From Udeniomyces pyricola (lineage: Eukaryota; Basidiomycota; Tremellomycetes; Cystofilobasidiales; Mrakiaceae), in assembly GCA_039545295.1 (NCBI GenBank), contig BCIK01000025.1, forward strand, positions 128,080 to 192,079: a stretch of DNA of 64,000 nucleotides, written 5' to 3'. Under the pieces are notes generated by a model. That model was not told where the DNA came from. It did not search any database and worked only from the letters and a program-made list of their open reading frames with translations. The position numbers were made by a program, and so were the translations under genes. Shown piece after piece: positions 35,164 through 45,717 of this stretch (its first letter is position 1; each line of letters starts with the position of its first letter).

Positions 35164-36947
35164 TCAAAGTGCACTCTTCCTCTCCCAAACCCGAATGAGG
35201 TCCGCGACGACGCCCATAGCGGTCACGTCGCCACCGGCGCCGGCGCCTTGGACGAGCAACGGTCGAGGGGCAGGGTACCGTTTCGTCGTGAAGGAGATGA
35301 TGTTGTCCGAGCCTGAGAGGGACGTCGCGAAGGGGTGCGTCGAGGGGTAGCTGGGAGTGAGAAGAAGCAAGGGAGGGGGGGGGGAAGGGAGGGGAGAGAA
35401 AAGCCGAGTTTAGTGAGTGGACGAAACAAAGTGGGAAAGGAGGAAAATCTTTACAAGAATCAAAAAGAACAAAGAAAGCAAGAAGAAAAGAGAGAAGAAA
35501 AAGAAAAGAAAAAAACTCACCGTTCCAACGCCGCCTTAATCTCACCCTTCTCCCCATCGATCACGCCGACGTACCTCAGGACCTGACCCTGAGCTTCGGC
35601 TTCGGCTCGGAGGGTGTCAAAGTGGGCGTCGCCTTCGGCGAGGCGCTCGAGATACTCAGCCGCGGAAGAAGCTGATTCGAGCACGGGTGGGACAAGCGAT
35701 TGGGTTGGGACGGAGGCGTAGCTGAGGGATCAGAAGCGAGGAAAGTGAAAGAGAGAGAAGGAGGTAAATGCAAACTCAACAAACAACCACAAAGAATGAC
35801 ACATGAAACCGACACCATCCTTTCGAAGATTCCCCCGCCTCCAAAAAAAAGTAAACATGTCTAGATCAATCCATGTCTGAATTCAATCGTACGAACCCCT
35901 TCTCAAGCTTGGCCTGCAACGCCGGGATTTGTCTCGACAAGATCGTCAACTTCCTCGCCACGTCGACGCCCGAGAGGTCGTCCCTCGGGTCGGGCTCGGT
36001 GTAACCCAAAGACTTGGCGGTGTGGATAATAGAGGAGAACGTCGGTTTCGATTCGACCGGTTGGGCGGGAGAGTAGTTGTTGAAGATGTAAGAGACTAGA
36101 TGATCAACGTAGAGAGATGAATGTGGTGGGCAAACAGAGAGAACGAGAGAGTCGGGAGAAGGGGGAGTCGCAAGGTAAGGAGGGACGAGGGGTTTCGGAG
36201 ATGGGTCCGATGCCGCAGGGAAAAGAAAGGAAGTCGAGGTAGATAAGCAGGCGTTTTCTATGATCAGCTTCGATAGCTGAGGTAATTCCTGACGAGGAAT
36301 CTGAGCTTAACAACACCGATGCTCCCGAAAGAGATGGTATTGACCCCATGACCAACCACAACAACAACAAAAAAACAAAAAGAGAAACAAAACGCACGCG
36401 TTCCCGAAAGGACACCTTCGATCTTAAGGACCTCATCTCCCGTCTCGACCAAATCCTTCAACGTCGTCAAGATGGGCAAGCCCGCTCCAACCGTACTCTC
36501 GCCATAGCACAACGCTCCCGTCTTCTCCTTTGCCTCCAAGATAGCCTGCCACAACGACAGATCGCCCGACCAGGCCTTCTTGTTAGGCGTGCAGACCGAG
36601 AGACCCAAGTTGAGCATCGTCGGGTACAAGTTGGCGACGTTCTCGTTGGACGTGTTGTCGACAACAACGGTATGCGTCTTGTTGTTCGACGTCGAGAGTT
36701 TTGAGATGAGAGCGGGGAGATCGAGGGGTTGGCTGGCAGCGTTGGCGTTGAGCCATTGGGAAGGGTTGGCGTCCGAGTCGAGTGTAGGGATCGGGTTCGA
36801 AGACGATGCAACGAGGGAGGAAGTCGAGTTGGCAAGGGCGATGATGGTGAATCGGGTGGCGAGTTGAGGCGATTGGAGGATACGGAGGGTGGAAGCTCCG
36901 ACGCCACCGAGACCGAGGAGAGCGACGTTGATCTTGTTGGGGGACAT
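35164..36947 (-). CDS. HOM6: Homoserine dehydrogenase
   Basis: Four exons (36398-36947, 35897-36095, 35521-35721, 35164-35350) join to 378 aa, the usual size of the fungal monofunctional enzyme. It reduces aspartate semialdehyde to homoserine, the branch point to threonine and methionine, in the cytosol. The Rossmann motif [10 protein letters not shown] lies at residues 10-19. The catalytic segment [11 protein letters not shown] carries Asp228 and Lys232, the positions equivalent to the yeast Asp219/Lys223 pair. TPNKKAWSG and the C-terminal [17 protein letters not shown] are family hallmarks. There is no N-terminal aspartokinase or C-terminal ACT domain. The enzyme is fungal and plant/bacterial but absent from animals. 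Confidence 0.95.
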
Positions 36948-37257
36948 GCTTGGGGAGTTGGATGAGATTGGGGTTTGGAAACGCGAGGGTTAATCAGGTT
37001 GATGATGGAGGTGTTGCACGTTGCAAGCGCTTAAGCTTTCTTTGTTCATCTCCCCCTGACGACGCAATTTCCAATATTGGGATCATCAGATGCCGATCAC
37101 GTGACCTGAGTGCGTTTCTTTTCCTCCACTATTTTCTATTCGTACGTCTTGCCGAGAGATCAACTTAACGCTCACTGGTCCAAGCCTGTTCTTCCATTTT
37201 ACTGAAACACATGATTCAGTCAAATGCATATATACATATATATATATATCATCGTCC
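36948..37257. promoter_or_regulatory. HOM6 upstream region with a CACGTG E-box
   Basis: This 310-bp spacer contains ATCACGTGAC, with CACGTG at 37098-37103, about 150 bp upstream of the HOM6 start. It matches the RTCACRTG consensus bound by Cbf1-type bHLH factors, which in yeast control sulfur amino acid genes. A homoserine/methionine pathway gene is a plausible target, by inference. An AT dinucleotide run lies at about 37227-37250. Confidence 0.45.
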
Positions 37258-38601
37258 TCAACCCTCCAAGACCGCTTGGACCTCTTTCCATCCACACGTC
37301 TTTGCCATCTCGAGCGCCGTCTCGCCATCAGCGTTCCGAGCGTGACGATCGGCCCCTCGGTCGAGCAACTCCCTTACGAACCGGGCGAGGTTTCGGTCGG
37401 ATGCCAGATGGATCAGTTGGTTGCCCTGAAAAAGGAAAGGGGACAGGAAATCGTTAGTCAAGGTTTAGGCAAACGACTCTTCACCCGCCTCGCATCGCTA
37501 GCTTGCAATCACACTTCGAAGGCAAGATCACTTCAGTCGTCCGGATATCTCACATATTCATCCGTTTTGGGAACCTCTTGGGGGTATCGATCGAGGTAAG
37601 TTACGAGAGCCGAGAGATCAGGTGTCGATTGGGTCACGTAACGAAATGGAAGAGGATCGGCTGTTGATTGACTTGAGCAGAAGGTTGAGCGGTTGAGAGA
37701 TAAGGGTGAAGAATACGGCTTGTCAATCATGGGTGTCGAGTCGAGAAGCCGCAGGAAGAATAGAGAGGGATAAGGAAGAGGAGTTTGTCCGCAGTAACGA
37801 CGAGTTTTCTCTTTCCCTTCTTCAGCCTTTTGGACGCTCTTCCAAAAAAATTCCCAGTATCAAGTGATCACACCGCTAGCGATGACATTCCCGTCTGGTC
37901 ATAACAGGGAATAGGCATAGACGCAAAGGATTGCACACCGTCGATAGACTTACTCTTCGTCTTTGGCCATCATGCTCACCCCATTCCCCATTCCTCCAGC
38001 GAGCAGCCCCCCCGAGCCGGACGTCGACGACGAGGCTCGCTTAAATCCATGGGATTCTCGCTCGTCATCCGAGCTCAAATGGTCGAGGTCTATACTCGGT
38101 TCGCGTTCGAGGTTGGAAAGATCGGATTCTTGGACTGGATCATGATCCATCCATTCAAATGAGAGAGGTAACGTGAATCGGCGTAAGCTGTCGGAGTCGT
38201 TCCGACCCGACAATAACGACTGGTTCTATTCTTCCTCTGCTGAGGGTGAGCCAGGACTTACCTGGCCATCCACATCCTCTGACGATACGAACATACTCCG
38301 TCCTAGCGTCTTCTTCGCCCTTCTCGGCCTTTCCTCCAAGCTCATTAAAGACCTCCTTCCAAGCATCCCATTTCGCCCTTCCCGTCGGATCCCAAAAGCC
38401 CGGGCGGGATCCAGGAGGACCTGTCCCGTTGAGACTGGGTTGGTCCGAGGTTGATGGGGCGGTGAGGAACTTAAAGAGGGCGTAGAGGCGGAGTTTCGTT
38501 GATTGGGTGAGGGACGCGGCGGAGGGGAGAGTTGGGAGGGCGGAGGAGGAGGCGAGGAACAGAGCGTGGGATGGAGGCGGGGTGGACGATGTCATGGCCA
38601 T
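37258..38601 (-). CDS. Acyl-CoA-binding domain and ankyrin-repeat protein (ACBD6-like)
   Basis: The first exon (38262-38601) encodes an acyl-CoA-binding domain: STKLRLYALFKFLT, then PGFWDPTGRAKWDAWKEVF, including the YALFKQ-like and KWDAWK helices that hold the ligand. A Ser/Asp-rich acidic linker follows, in an exon ending at donor 37954, then an exon starting at 37836 (VQKAEEGKEK), a segment at about 37570-37640 with TQSTPDLSALVTYLDRYP, and a final exon 37258-37425 with ankyrin-like LIHLASDRNLARFVRELLDRGADRHARNADGETALEMAK. ACB plus ankyrin is the ACBD6 arrangement, a cytosolic long-chain acyl-CoA carrier. I could not fix the junction between the ACB exon and the linker or the borders of the middle ankyrin exon. 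Domain calls are firm; the complete protein is not. Confidence 0.75.
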
Positions 38602-40082
38602 GGGGCGATTAGAGATGGATGGAAATTATTATACGGTGGATGCGAAGGGAGTGCTCTGCGCTATGAGAGAATTGAATATTAGGTATTGGGATGTCGACTA
38701 GAAGCTTGATGTATGTTCAGCTAGTCATGGACGGGCGCGTCCGCGCGTCGTGAGATGAGTGAGGCATGGGTGCGAAGTGCATGATGACCGAATCGTCTTC
38801 ACATGGTCGGAGTTTCGCGCTTCACCCTAGCAACGGCTGTCACGTGATTCGACTTGCCCGGACGCGATGTATAAAACAGAGAGCTGCCCTGGACTAAGTT
38901 TCCCTTTTCTTCCATATACAAAACGTGCGGTTTTGAAAAACAGCCTTCCTAAACAAGGTTTCCCCCTTTGCTCCTGGTCTCCCATAAGGAACTTTAAACC
39001 CTCCTTTGTCCAAGACTGGTGTAGCGTCAAAGGAAGGCCTGATGCAGTATCTTGCGTTCTTACTTCCCCCACAAAGGGTGTGGGCGTGAGGCGAACATCT
39101 TAGTACCCTTTGCCTTGTGGTCGTCCCTGTGAGTGATGTCGCTAGGATCCCAAGGCGGGTCGGTGGTTCGGACATCCTTTTCTTCCTTTCATCCTTCCCC
39201 CCCTTCCCTACTCTTTTCTTCCCAACCTCCTACACCCCCACCTTTCACTCCATCTTCCTGGCGCAAGAGCGGGCATCTAGGCTTTTCCTAGATCTCGTTC
39301 TTTCCAGGTAGCTCTCCTCCCCCACATCAAAATACCCACCTGTCTTGGTTCACTACTTCCGACCCCTCATGCGCATGTCGTCTTCACCCTCGACCACAAA
39401 CTTCCCTGCCTTTGCAGCCTATCAACTTGGATCACCCTCGACTGTTTTTTTTTTTCCTCATGTGAACCTCTGGCTGGGCCGGGCTAACTACTTTCAGTGT
39501 CTGCACGATCGGCCGTCGCGTACCTTCTCCCTCTTCTATTCCAAGCCACTCTCGACACGCACGCGTCCGAGAAGCAGCTAGCAGCTGGTTGACCAGCAGC
39601 TTCTCTCTCGTGACTTACAGCTGTAAACCCGACATCAATACACGCGAACGATACAGCCTATCACCAGAATAGTTATGCCGTCATGATTGCACCTCTTCCC
39701 CACCTGATCCCCCACCCCCTTATCCTCCACCCGCCCCCTCTCTCGACCCTCTCACTCAACTTCTTTGAGTCGACTACATACCGACTTCCTCTTTCCTTGG
39801 TCTGACGCATGTGTCTGCTTTTAGTCGACCTGTTGTACCGTGCACTGCATGCTAAAGGGTTGTCGGCGTTGGCTGTAGATGTAGGTCTTTCATTACTATT
39901 ATGAGTGTGGCATGTAAGTGAAGTTCTTCAATGCTGGTTGGTTGGTTGGTTGGTTGGTTGGTTTGTTGGTTACGGTATACTGTATGTATATGGATTGAGC
40001 TTCTCATGATAAAAACGACGTTGACGAAGAGACTTATACGTCTGTGAATAGATGGTTCAGATCATGGGCGTCATATATATAG
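38602..40082. other. Intergenic: ACBD6-like promoter and unassigned DNA
   Basis: About 1.5 kb. GTCACGTGAT (CACGTG at 38841-38846) lies about 240 bp upstream of the ACBD6-like start and is the reverse complement of the E-box found upstream of HOM6. A TATAAAA element follows at about 38871. A GGTT/TTGG tandem run lies at about 39935-39970. No protein gene or structured RNA was recognised. Confidence 0.5.
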
Positions 40083-40553
40083 CACTGTGGAAAATGGGCG
40101 GGGTGTTTTGACCCAGGCCTTTCCTGGGAAGGCTGACCCAGGTTTCGCCTGGGACAGGGTGAACCACTCATCCTACGGTTCAACTTGACCCATGACTACA
40201 TAAGGGGCAACTATGAAGCGATTGCAGACGATTGATCCAATTTGCTTCACGACTTAATTTTTCAATTTTTTGCTCCCTAACTGATGTTTGTACTTGTACG
40301 ATTCAGACGAACTTGAAAAGCTGGGAAAGATTTTCCCAGACCTAGACTGGTGCGAATCTGAACCAAACGAGTTGGTTCTCGCGTCCCCAGGCCTTGTCTG
40401 GTGCAAGTTGATCCAAGTGCTGTCATGATAATTTGGTCCAGAAAACACCTGGGGCAAAGTGACCCAGGCCTAGCCTGGTATCAGTTGACCCTATCAAAAC
40501 CTGGGGCGGGATGGCCTGACCCAGGAAAGTCCTGGGCGAGATTTCCCACAGTG
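40083..40553. mobile_element. CACTA-like MITE, 471 bp, non-autonomous
   Basis: The ends are imperfect terminal inverted repeats: left CACTGTGGAAAAT, right (read inward) CACTGTGGGAAAT. A 3-bp direct repeat TAG flanks both ends (40080-40082 and 40554-40556). CACTG termini and 3-bp target duplications are typical of the CACTA/EnSpm superfamily. Inside are six copies of a 15-bp near-palindrome, CCAGG-N5-CCTGG (40113-40127, 40138-40152, 40336-40350, 40387-40401, 40464-40478, 40521-40535), clustered toward the two ends like the subterminal transposase-binding repeats of CACTA elements. There is no open reading frame for a transposase, so it would need one in trans. Superfamily assignment is inferred from ends and duplication only. 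Confidence 0.75.
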
Positions 40554-41048
40554 TAGATGTATGCGGCATGAGCCGTTGCAGGATCGGATGTCGATGGAAG
40601 AATTTGGATGGATAGCATTTAATATTTAGCCGCGACGCGACGTCGGCGATATACTGCAGTTATGTATAATCGGTCGATCCGCGTGCTGGCAGCTGAGCGC
40701 TTGGATGACTCGTCGGGGGTTGATGAGATGTCTGACTATCAAGACACACATGGTTTTTGTGGGTACGCATTGATGAATAAGCCAGGATGGGTCGGAATAG
40801 ATTTATAGGTGATCAAGATATCGATGACGATGATGCAGGAATATGCATGCTGGAGCCGGTCAGGGCCGAGCGGTCATCCTATATGGGGAATCAGGACAAC
40901 CAGTCTGAAAGAGGCGCTTGACCAAATTCTGTCACTCCCGTTCGTTCGTTTCGACTTCCTTTCCCCCCCTCCCTACAGCTTTCGTCGAATCCTCCTCCCA
41001 CTCGCTCCGTCGCCCACCCGCCCAGACCGACCTTGTACGAACAGAGCC
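40554..41048. promoter_or_regulatory. DIC1 upstream region
   Basis: 495 bp between the MITE and the DIC1 start codon. It is pyrimidine-rich just before the ATG (40920-41040). No specific site was recognised. Confidence 0.45.
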
Positions 41049-44000
41049 ATGGCCGACCTCAAGAAGACCATCCTTCCTTCCTCCACCAAGACCAAGACGT
41101 ATCCGTTCTGGTTCGTTCCCTCTAGATGACCAAGCCACGGTCGGTCAATGGCAGACGCGACGCGACAGCATTCACTCAACTCATTCACTCATCCAACCTC
41201 ATCTTTCTAACCTCTTTGCTTGGCCAATGGCAATCGCATGTTATTTTGTTGACTCATACAGGTGTGGAGGTACGTATTATCGTGTTTTGTTTGTTTGTTT
41301 GTGATTGGCTGTCTTGCCGCCTTTCGTCGTATGGTCGTGGCGATAGAAAGGACCGACCGACCGATGAATCAGACAGATACAGGCCGGATTGGATTGGATG
41401 GCTGACTGACTGGATCGACTGACTGACGTTGGAATTCGCTTTTGTTCGGCCCTTTGACCGCCCGTCCCACCTATAGGTGCTGCTGCATCCAGTACGTCAC
41501 TCCCAAGCTTCCCTCCAGCCCACACTCCCCTTTTTGATCGGACCAACACATGCTCACGTTGCGTTGATACGTTGTCTACTTGTTCCAGTGGCCGCTTGCT
41601 GCACGCACCCACTCGATCTTCTGAGAGTGTACGTCGTCTCGTTTCCTTCCAATTTTCCCCCTTTTCAATTACCTTTGACTTAGGGTCCCCTGAAGCTCTT
41701 CGCGACTAACCTCAAGATCTTCTTCTTCTCCTTCTTTTTTTTTCTTGGCGTGAATTACGATACTAACACATTCAACAACCAGTCGCATGCAGACGTCTTT
41801 GGACAAGGCCGGGTTCGTCTCGACCGCCACTCGGACCGTCAAGACCAATGGTTCGTTTTCTCTTCTTTTCTTTGTTTGGTTCTTCTTCTTTTGCTTCTTC
41901 TTTTTTGGTATGCCTCCTTCTTCGTTTCATGCCGATATCCCGGTTTGTTCTGCATCAGAGACACGTAGGGGACCCTGAGCCAGGTCAAGGGAGCATGATC
42001 TGTGAAGAATGGGAGGATGGACAAATTCATTCTTCCTCGGGTCTTCGTCCCGAAGACAATGTTTCCTATTTCCCTTCCATTTTCACCAAACCGTTCAACT
42101 GCCTTCCTTGACTCCTCATACGATGTCCACGGACTTTCACCCCCCACCCCCTTCTGTACAAGATATCTTGTGGTTGAGAGAACGAGAACAAGCCAACCGC
42201 ATCTCGAATCACTGACTCACAAAAACAACCAAAAGAAAACATGACTAACCGCATTCATCTATCTTCCTCTCATAATCTCTCGTGCATCCTTCTATCCCAT
42301 CACCCATTCCTCGATTCTCTTTTTTCCCTTTGGTACGTTATAGGTATTCCGGGTTTATACTCGGGTTTGTCGGCGTCAATCTTGCGTCAGATGACGTACT
42401 CCGTCACTCGGTTCGGCGCGTACGAGTACTTCAAGGACGAGTTCAGGACGTTGAGTGAGTGCCCTTTTCGTTCTGTCTTTCCCTCTTTTCTTTCTTTCTT
42501 CTTTTAATTGGAGGTGGGAAGATTGTGCAGAAGAAGAAGTTATGTGGGAGCTTTGCATGGAAGTCTGAGTTATCGGGATACCAGAGACACGTTTCCGGTA
42601 GAACCCCCCCGAGGATGAGGAATCTATCATTCGAGTCTTCTCCCTCTCCGGTTTCCTTCAGACCATACTCAACTACTGATCTATTCCCCCGCCTCTCGCT
42701 ATCTTGTTTTTTTTCCATGACAGGTGGAACGGAGAAGCTCTCGCCGCTGCTCATGATCGCCGCGGCGTCTCTCGCAGGTGTCGCAGGAGGGGTTGCTGGC
42801 AACCCTGCCGGTAAGTTCCCTCCCCCCCCCCCTTTTTTTTTCTCTACTTACATCCACACACTTGTACTTGGTTTTGGGAGTCCCCGGTCGCTCGGCCTCT
42901 TGGATCGTTCCCATATTCCTTCAGGGAGGAATGTTTCGCTCGAAAGCTATGGGGACTCTCCCCTCTCCACAAGGGAAATCAACCCAATCAACCCAACCCT
43001 GACGCGTTTTCATTTTGTTCCCCGACTCCCTCTTCCACGTCTTCCCATTTCCCTTTCCTTCCTGTTCTTCGTTCTTGGCTAGACATCATCCTCGTTCGTA
43101 TGACGGCCGATGCGACGAAACCGATATCGGACCGGTTCGGCTACCGACACTGCTTCGATGGCCTTTATCGCGTCGTCAAAGAAGAAGGTCCCGCCCAACT
43201 CTTCCGAGGACTCGCTCCGAATCTTGTTAGAGCCGTCTTGATGAATGTGCGTATGGGAGTAGAATGAGTTTCCTTTTTGGAAGAGGAGGGGAGAGGGGAT
43301 GAGAGAAGGTCGTGAAAGGCGGTCTTCCCTGGGAGCACGAAGAGAGGCAGAGATAGGAGGGGTAGGGGAGGCGGAGGTTGAAGACTGCAATGGGGTTAGG
43401 CGAGAACATGTGTTCTACAGAGCCAGCCTATCTGAGCGTTGATAGAAACGAACCGATCAAAACCCGAGCATCATTCCAGTTTCAGCCACATCGGAACGTG
43501 TAAACGTCAACCCGATTTAAACTGACACGTCGTCATCTCTTTTTTTATTTTTTGCTTCTTCTCGCTTCTACTGTTTTCAGGCATCCCAACTGGTCTCGTA
43601 CGACTGGTTCAAAGACCAGCTCATCACCAACTTTGCCATTCCTGAGGGACTCCCGTTGCACTCGTTGGCGTCACTCGGGGCTGGAACCGTCGCGACGACA
43701 ATTTGCGCCCCGGCCGATGTCATCCGGTCGAGGGTCATGAATGCCTCTGCGGGCGTGAGTAGTTGCTGGCTTACTTGCCGCTTGCAAGAAAAAAACCCAC
43801 CTCAAATTACCCCCTTTCCCTTATTGACATCGTTTATTTGAAACTTTTCTTGTTTGCCGGGGCGATCAATCGTTTCTCTTCTTTGTTTTTGTTTTTGTTT
43901 TGTTCTTTGGGATCTTGTAGGAGGGACCTATATCTGTTCTTCGACGCTCGCTCAAGGCCGAAGGTCCCGGATTCTTGTTCAAGGGTTGGACACCCGCTTG

Positions 44001-44754
44001 GAGTCAGTTTCCATCTCTCTCTCCTTTCGCTTCCTTTTTGTTTCCTCTCGTTCAATGGGTGGCTTGGCTGTTTGATCTTGTTCTGATTCATTCACTCAAC
44101 CTCGTTTTTTCTCCCATCTCCTCGTTCTTGCTCCCTTCCCTTCGCTGCCTTCTTACTTCGCCGTCTGATTTGGTAACTTCTGCAGTCCGACTGGCGCCAA
44201 ACACGGTCCTCATGTACGTCTTCCAACCTCGAAAAATAACCGTCGCAAACCCAAAAATTTCATATCTATCTCACCCGTCTTGATTCTGAAAACCTCGTCG
44301 ACCCAATGATGTCTTAACTGACTGATTCTGTTCTTGTTTTATCTTTCTACCCTGTTCATTCCCGTCTCTCTTTTCGTGTGTGAAATGATTCGTTGACATC
44401 ATCTACTTCCTCATCATCGTTCCCATCCTGTCTTTCCACACACACACCTCTTCTCCTTTCACCTTTGTTCACTTTCTCTCTTGATGACACAGCTTTATCT
44501 TCCTTGAGGTAAAGCCAAGCCTCCTGTCCTTTCTTTCCCATTCTTCTCACATGATTTGGTCTCATTTCATCACATCACCCACTGACACCCTCCCCCCCCC
44601 CCCCCCCCCCTCCCCCCCCCCCCCCCCCCCCCCCCCCCCTACACCCTTTTACTTTCCCTCCCCATTCGCGTTCTGTTCCTCGACCCATCTCTTCCATCAA
44701 CGACTCTAGCAAATTCGAGGCGTCATCGACACAGCCCGAGCTAAGCTTCACTAG
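41049..44754 (+). CDS. DIC1: Mitochondrial dicarboxylate carrier
   Basis: Thirteen exons join to 299 aa: 41049-41110, 41262-41269, 41477-41491, 41589-41628, 41783-41850, 42344-42454, 42724-42810, 43083-43246, 43581-43754, 43921-44002, 44186-44213, 44493-44508 and 44710-44754. The three signature motifs of the mitochondrial carrier family appear in order: THPLDLLRVRMQ, GNPADIILVRM and CAPADVIRSRVMN, each closing an odd-numbered transmembrane helix of the six-helix fold. Length and the RMTADATKP-type matrix loop fit the dicarboxylate (malate/succinate for phosphate) subgroup. It sits in the inner mitochondrial membrane. Exon 2 is 8 nt (GTGTGGAG), and exons 3 and 12 are 15 and 16 nt; dropping any one except the 15-mer shifts the frame. 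A long poly-C tract lies in the last intron. Confidence 0.93.
44590..44639 (+). repeat. Poly-C tract upstream of the last DIC1 acceptor
   Basis: About 48 C residues with a single T interruption, inside the intron 44509-44709. It forms part of the pyrimidine-rich region before the final acceptor. Confidence 0.85.
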
Positions 44755-45717
44755 AGATTTTATCTTCTTTTTTTTTTCATCCACACACACCTTTTTCTTC
44801 CTCCTTTTTTGTATATATATGTCTGGGTCTGTTTTTCTTCCTTCCTTCTTTCCTTGCTTTTCTGGTCTGACAACCTCCCCATCTCGCAACTCTCCTCCTC
44901 CTCCTCCCCTCTCTCTCTTTCTTTCATCTCATCAAAAACCCTCAATCCGTCATTTAGATTTTTGCTCAGCTCAAAAAAAAACCTTTTTCCAAAAAAAAAA
45001 AAAAAAACCCTCTCCCTTCCATCTCCCCGCCTACCGTCTCTCTGCTCTTTTCTTCTTTTCGCTTTTTTTCTTTCTTTCTCATTTCCCGAGTCTTTCCCTC
45101 TCGTGTTCTTGGTTCCGCGATTATATAGATTCTGTGTGCTTCCTTTCGCGTTTGATCTTGTCTCATCTCTCTCTCTTATCATATGTACTCCCTCCCTCCT
45201 ATCGTCTCTTTTGCACGTCTCGCCCCCCCCCCCTTCCCCCCACACCCCCGGCCCCTCTTCTCCTTGAATGGAATCGCTTCATCAAACTCTTCAAAGACAA
45301 AACCTCTTTTCAAAGACCCGTAACTCTGCATATATATAGCTTATCTAGACCTCAAAAGGAGGGGGTTTTTTCTTCTTTTTTCTTTCTTTCTTCCTTTCTC
45401 CTTTCGTCCACTCTTCTTCTTCTCCTTCTTCTTCCTTTTTCTTCTTTCTTTCTCTCTTCTGTTTCTCTCTCTTTTTTCTCTTTGATATCAGATCCATCTT
45501 TTCTGTTTTTTTTTCCCTTTGTTTCCATAACAAGAAAAGAGGAAGAAAAAAAGGTCTTTGTCAAAAAAAAAAGCAAGACATGTTCGATTCCTTGATACCT
45601 TTCCCTTCCTTTCCCTTCCTATCTCTGTTCCAAGAACCTCCAGAGAAAGCAACGAAAAAAACAAGTTTGATAGAAAACGCCTCCCCCTCCCCTCACGCTT
45701 TCCCAATACGAACCCTC
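44755..45717. other. Convergent pyrimidine-rich intergenic region
   Basis: 963 bp between the DIC1 and RIC1 stop codons. Most of it is C+T-rich on the plus strand, notably 45360-45490, where C/T runs almost uninterrupted. A run of C lies at about 45223-45233. No gene was recognised; the long open frame here is a by-product of the biased composition. Confidence 0.55.

Noticed and set aside
38838..39660. Possible solo LTR
   Set aside because: The TG start and TATA box are suggestive, but I found no matching CA end, no target duplication and no second copy in the window.
44819..45595. 258-codon plus-strand open frame of Ser/Leu/Phe
   Set aside because: It lies in a C/T-biased intergenic tract and has no domain, no splice context and no normal amino acid composition.
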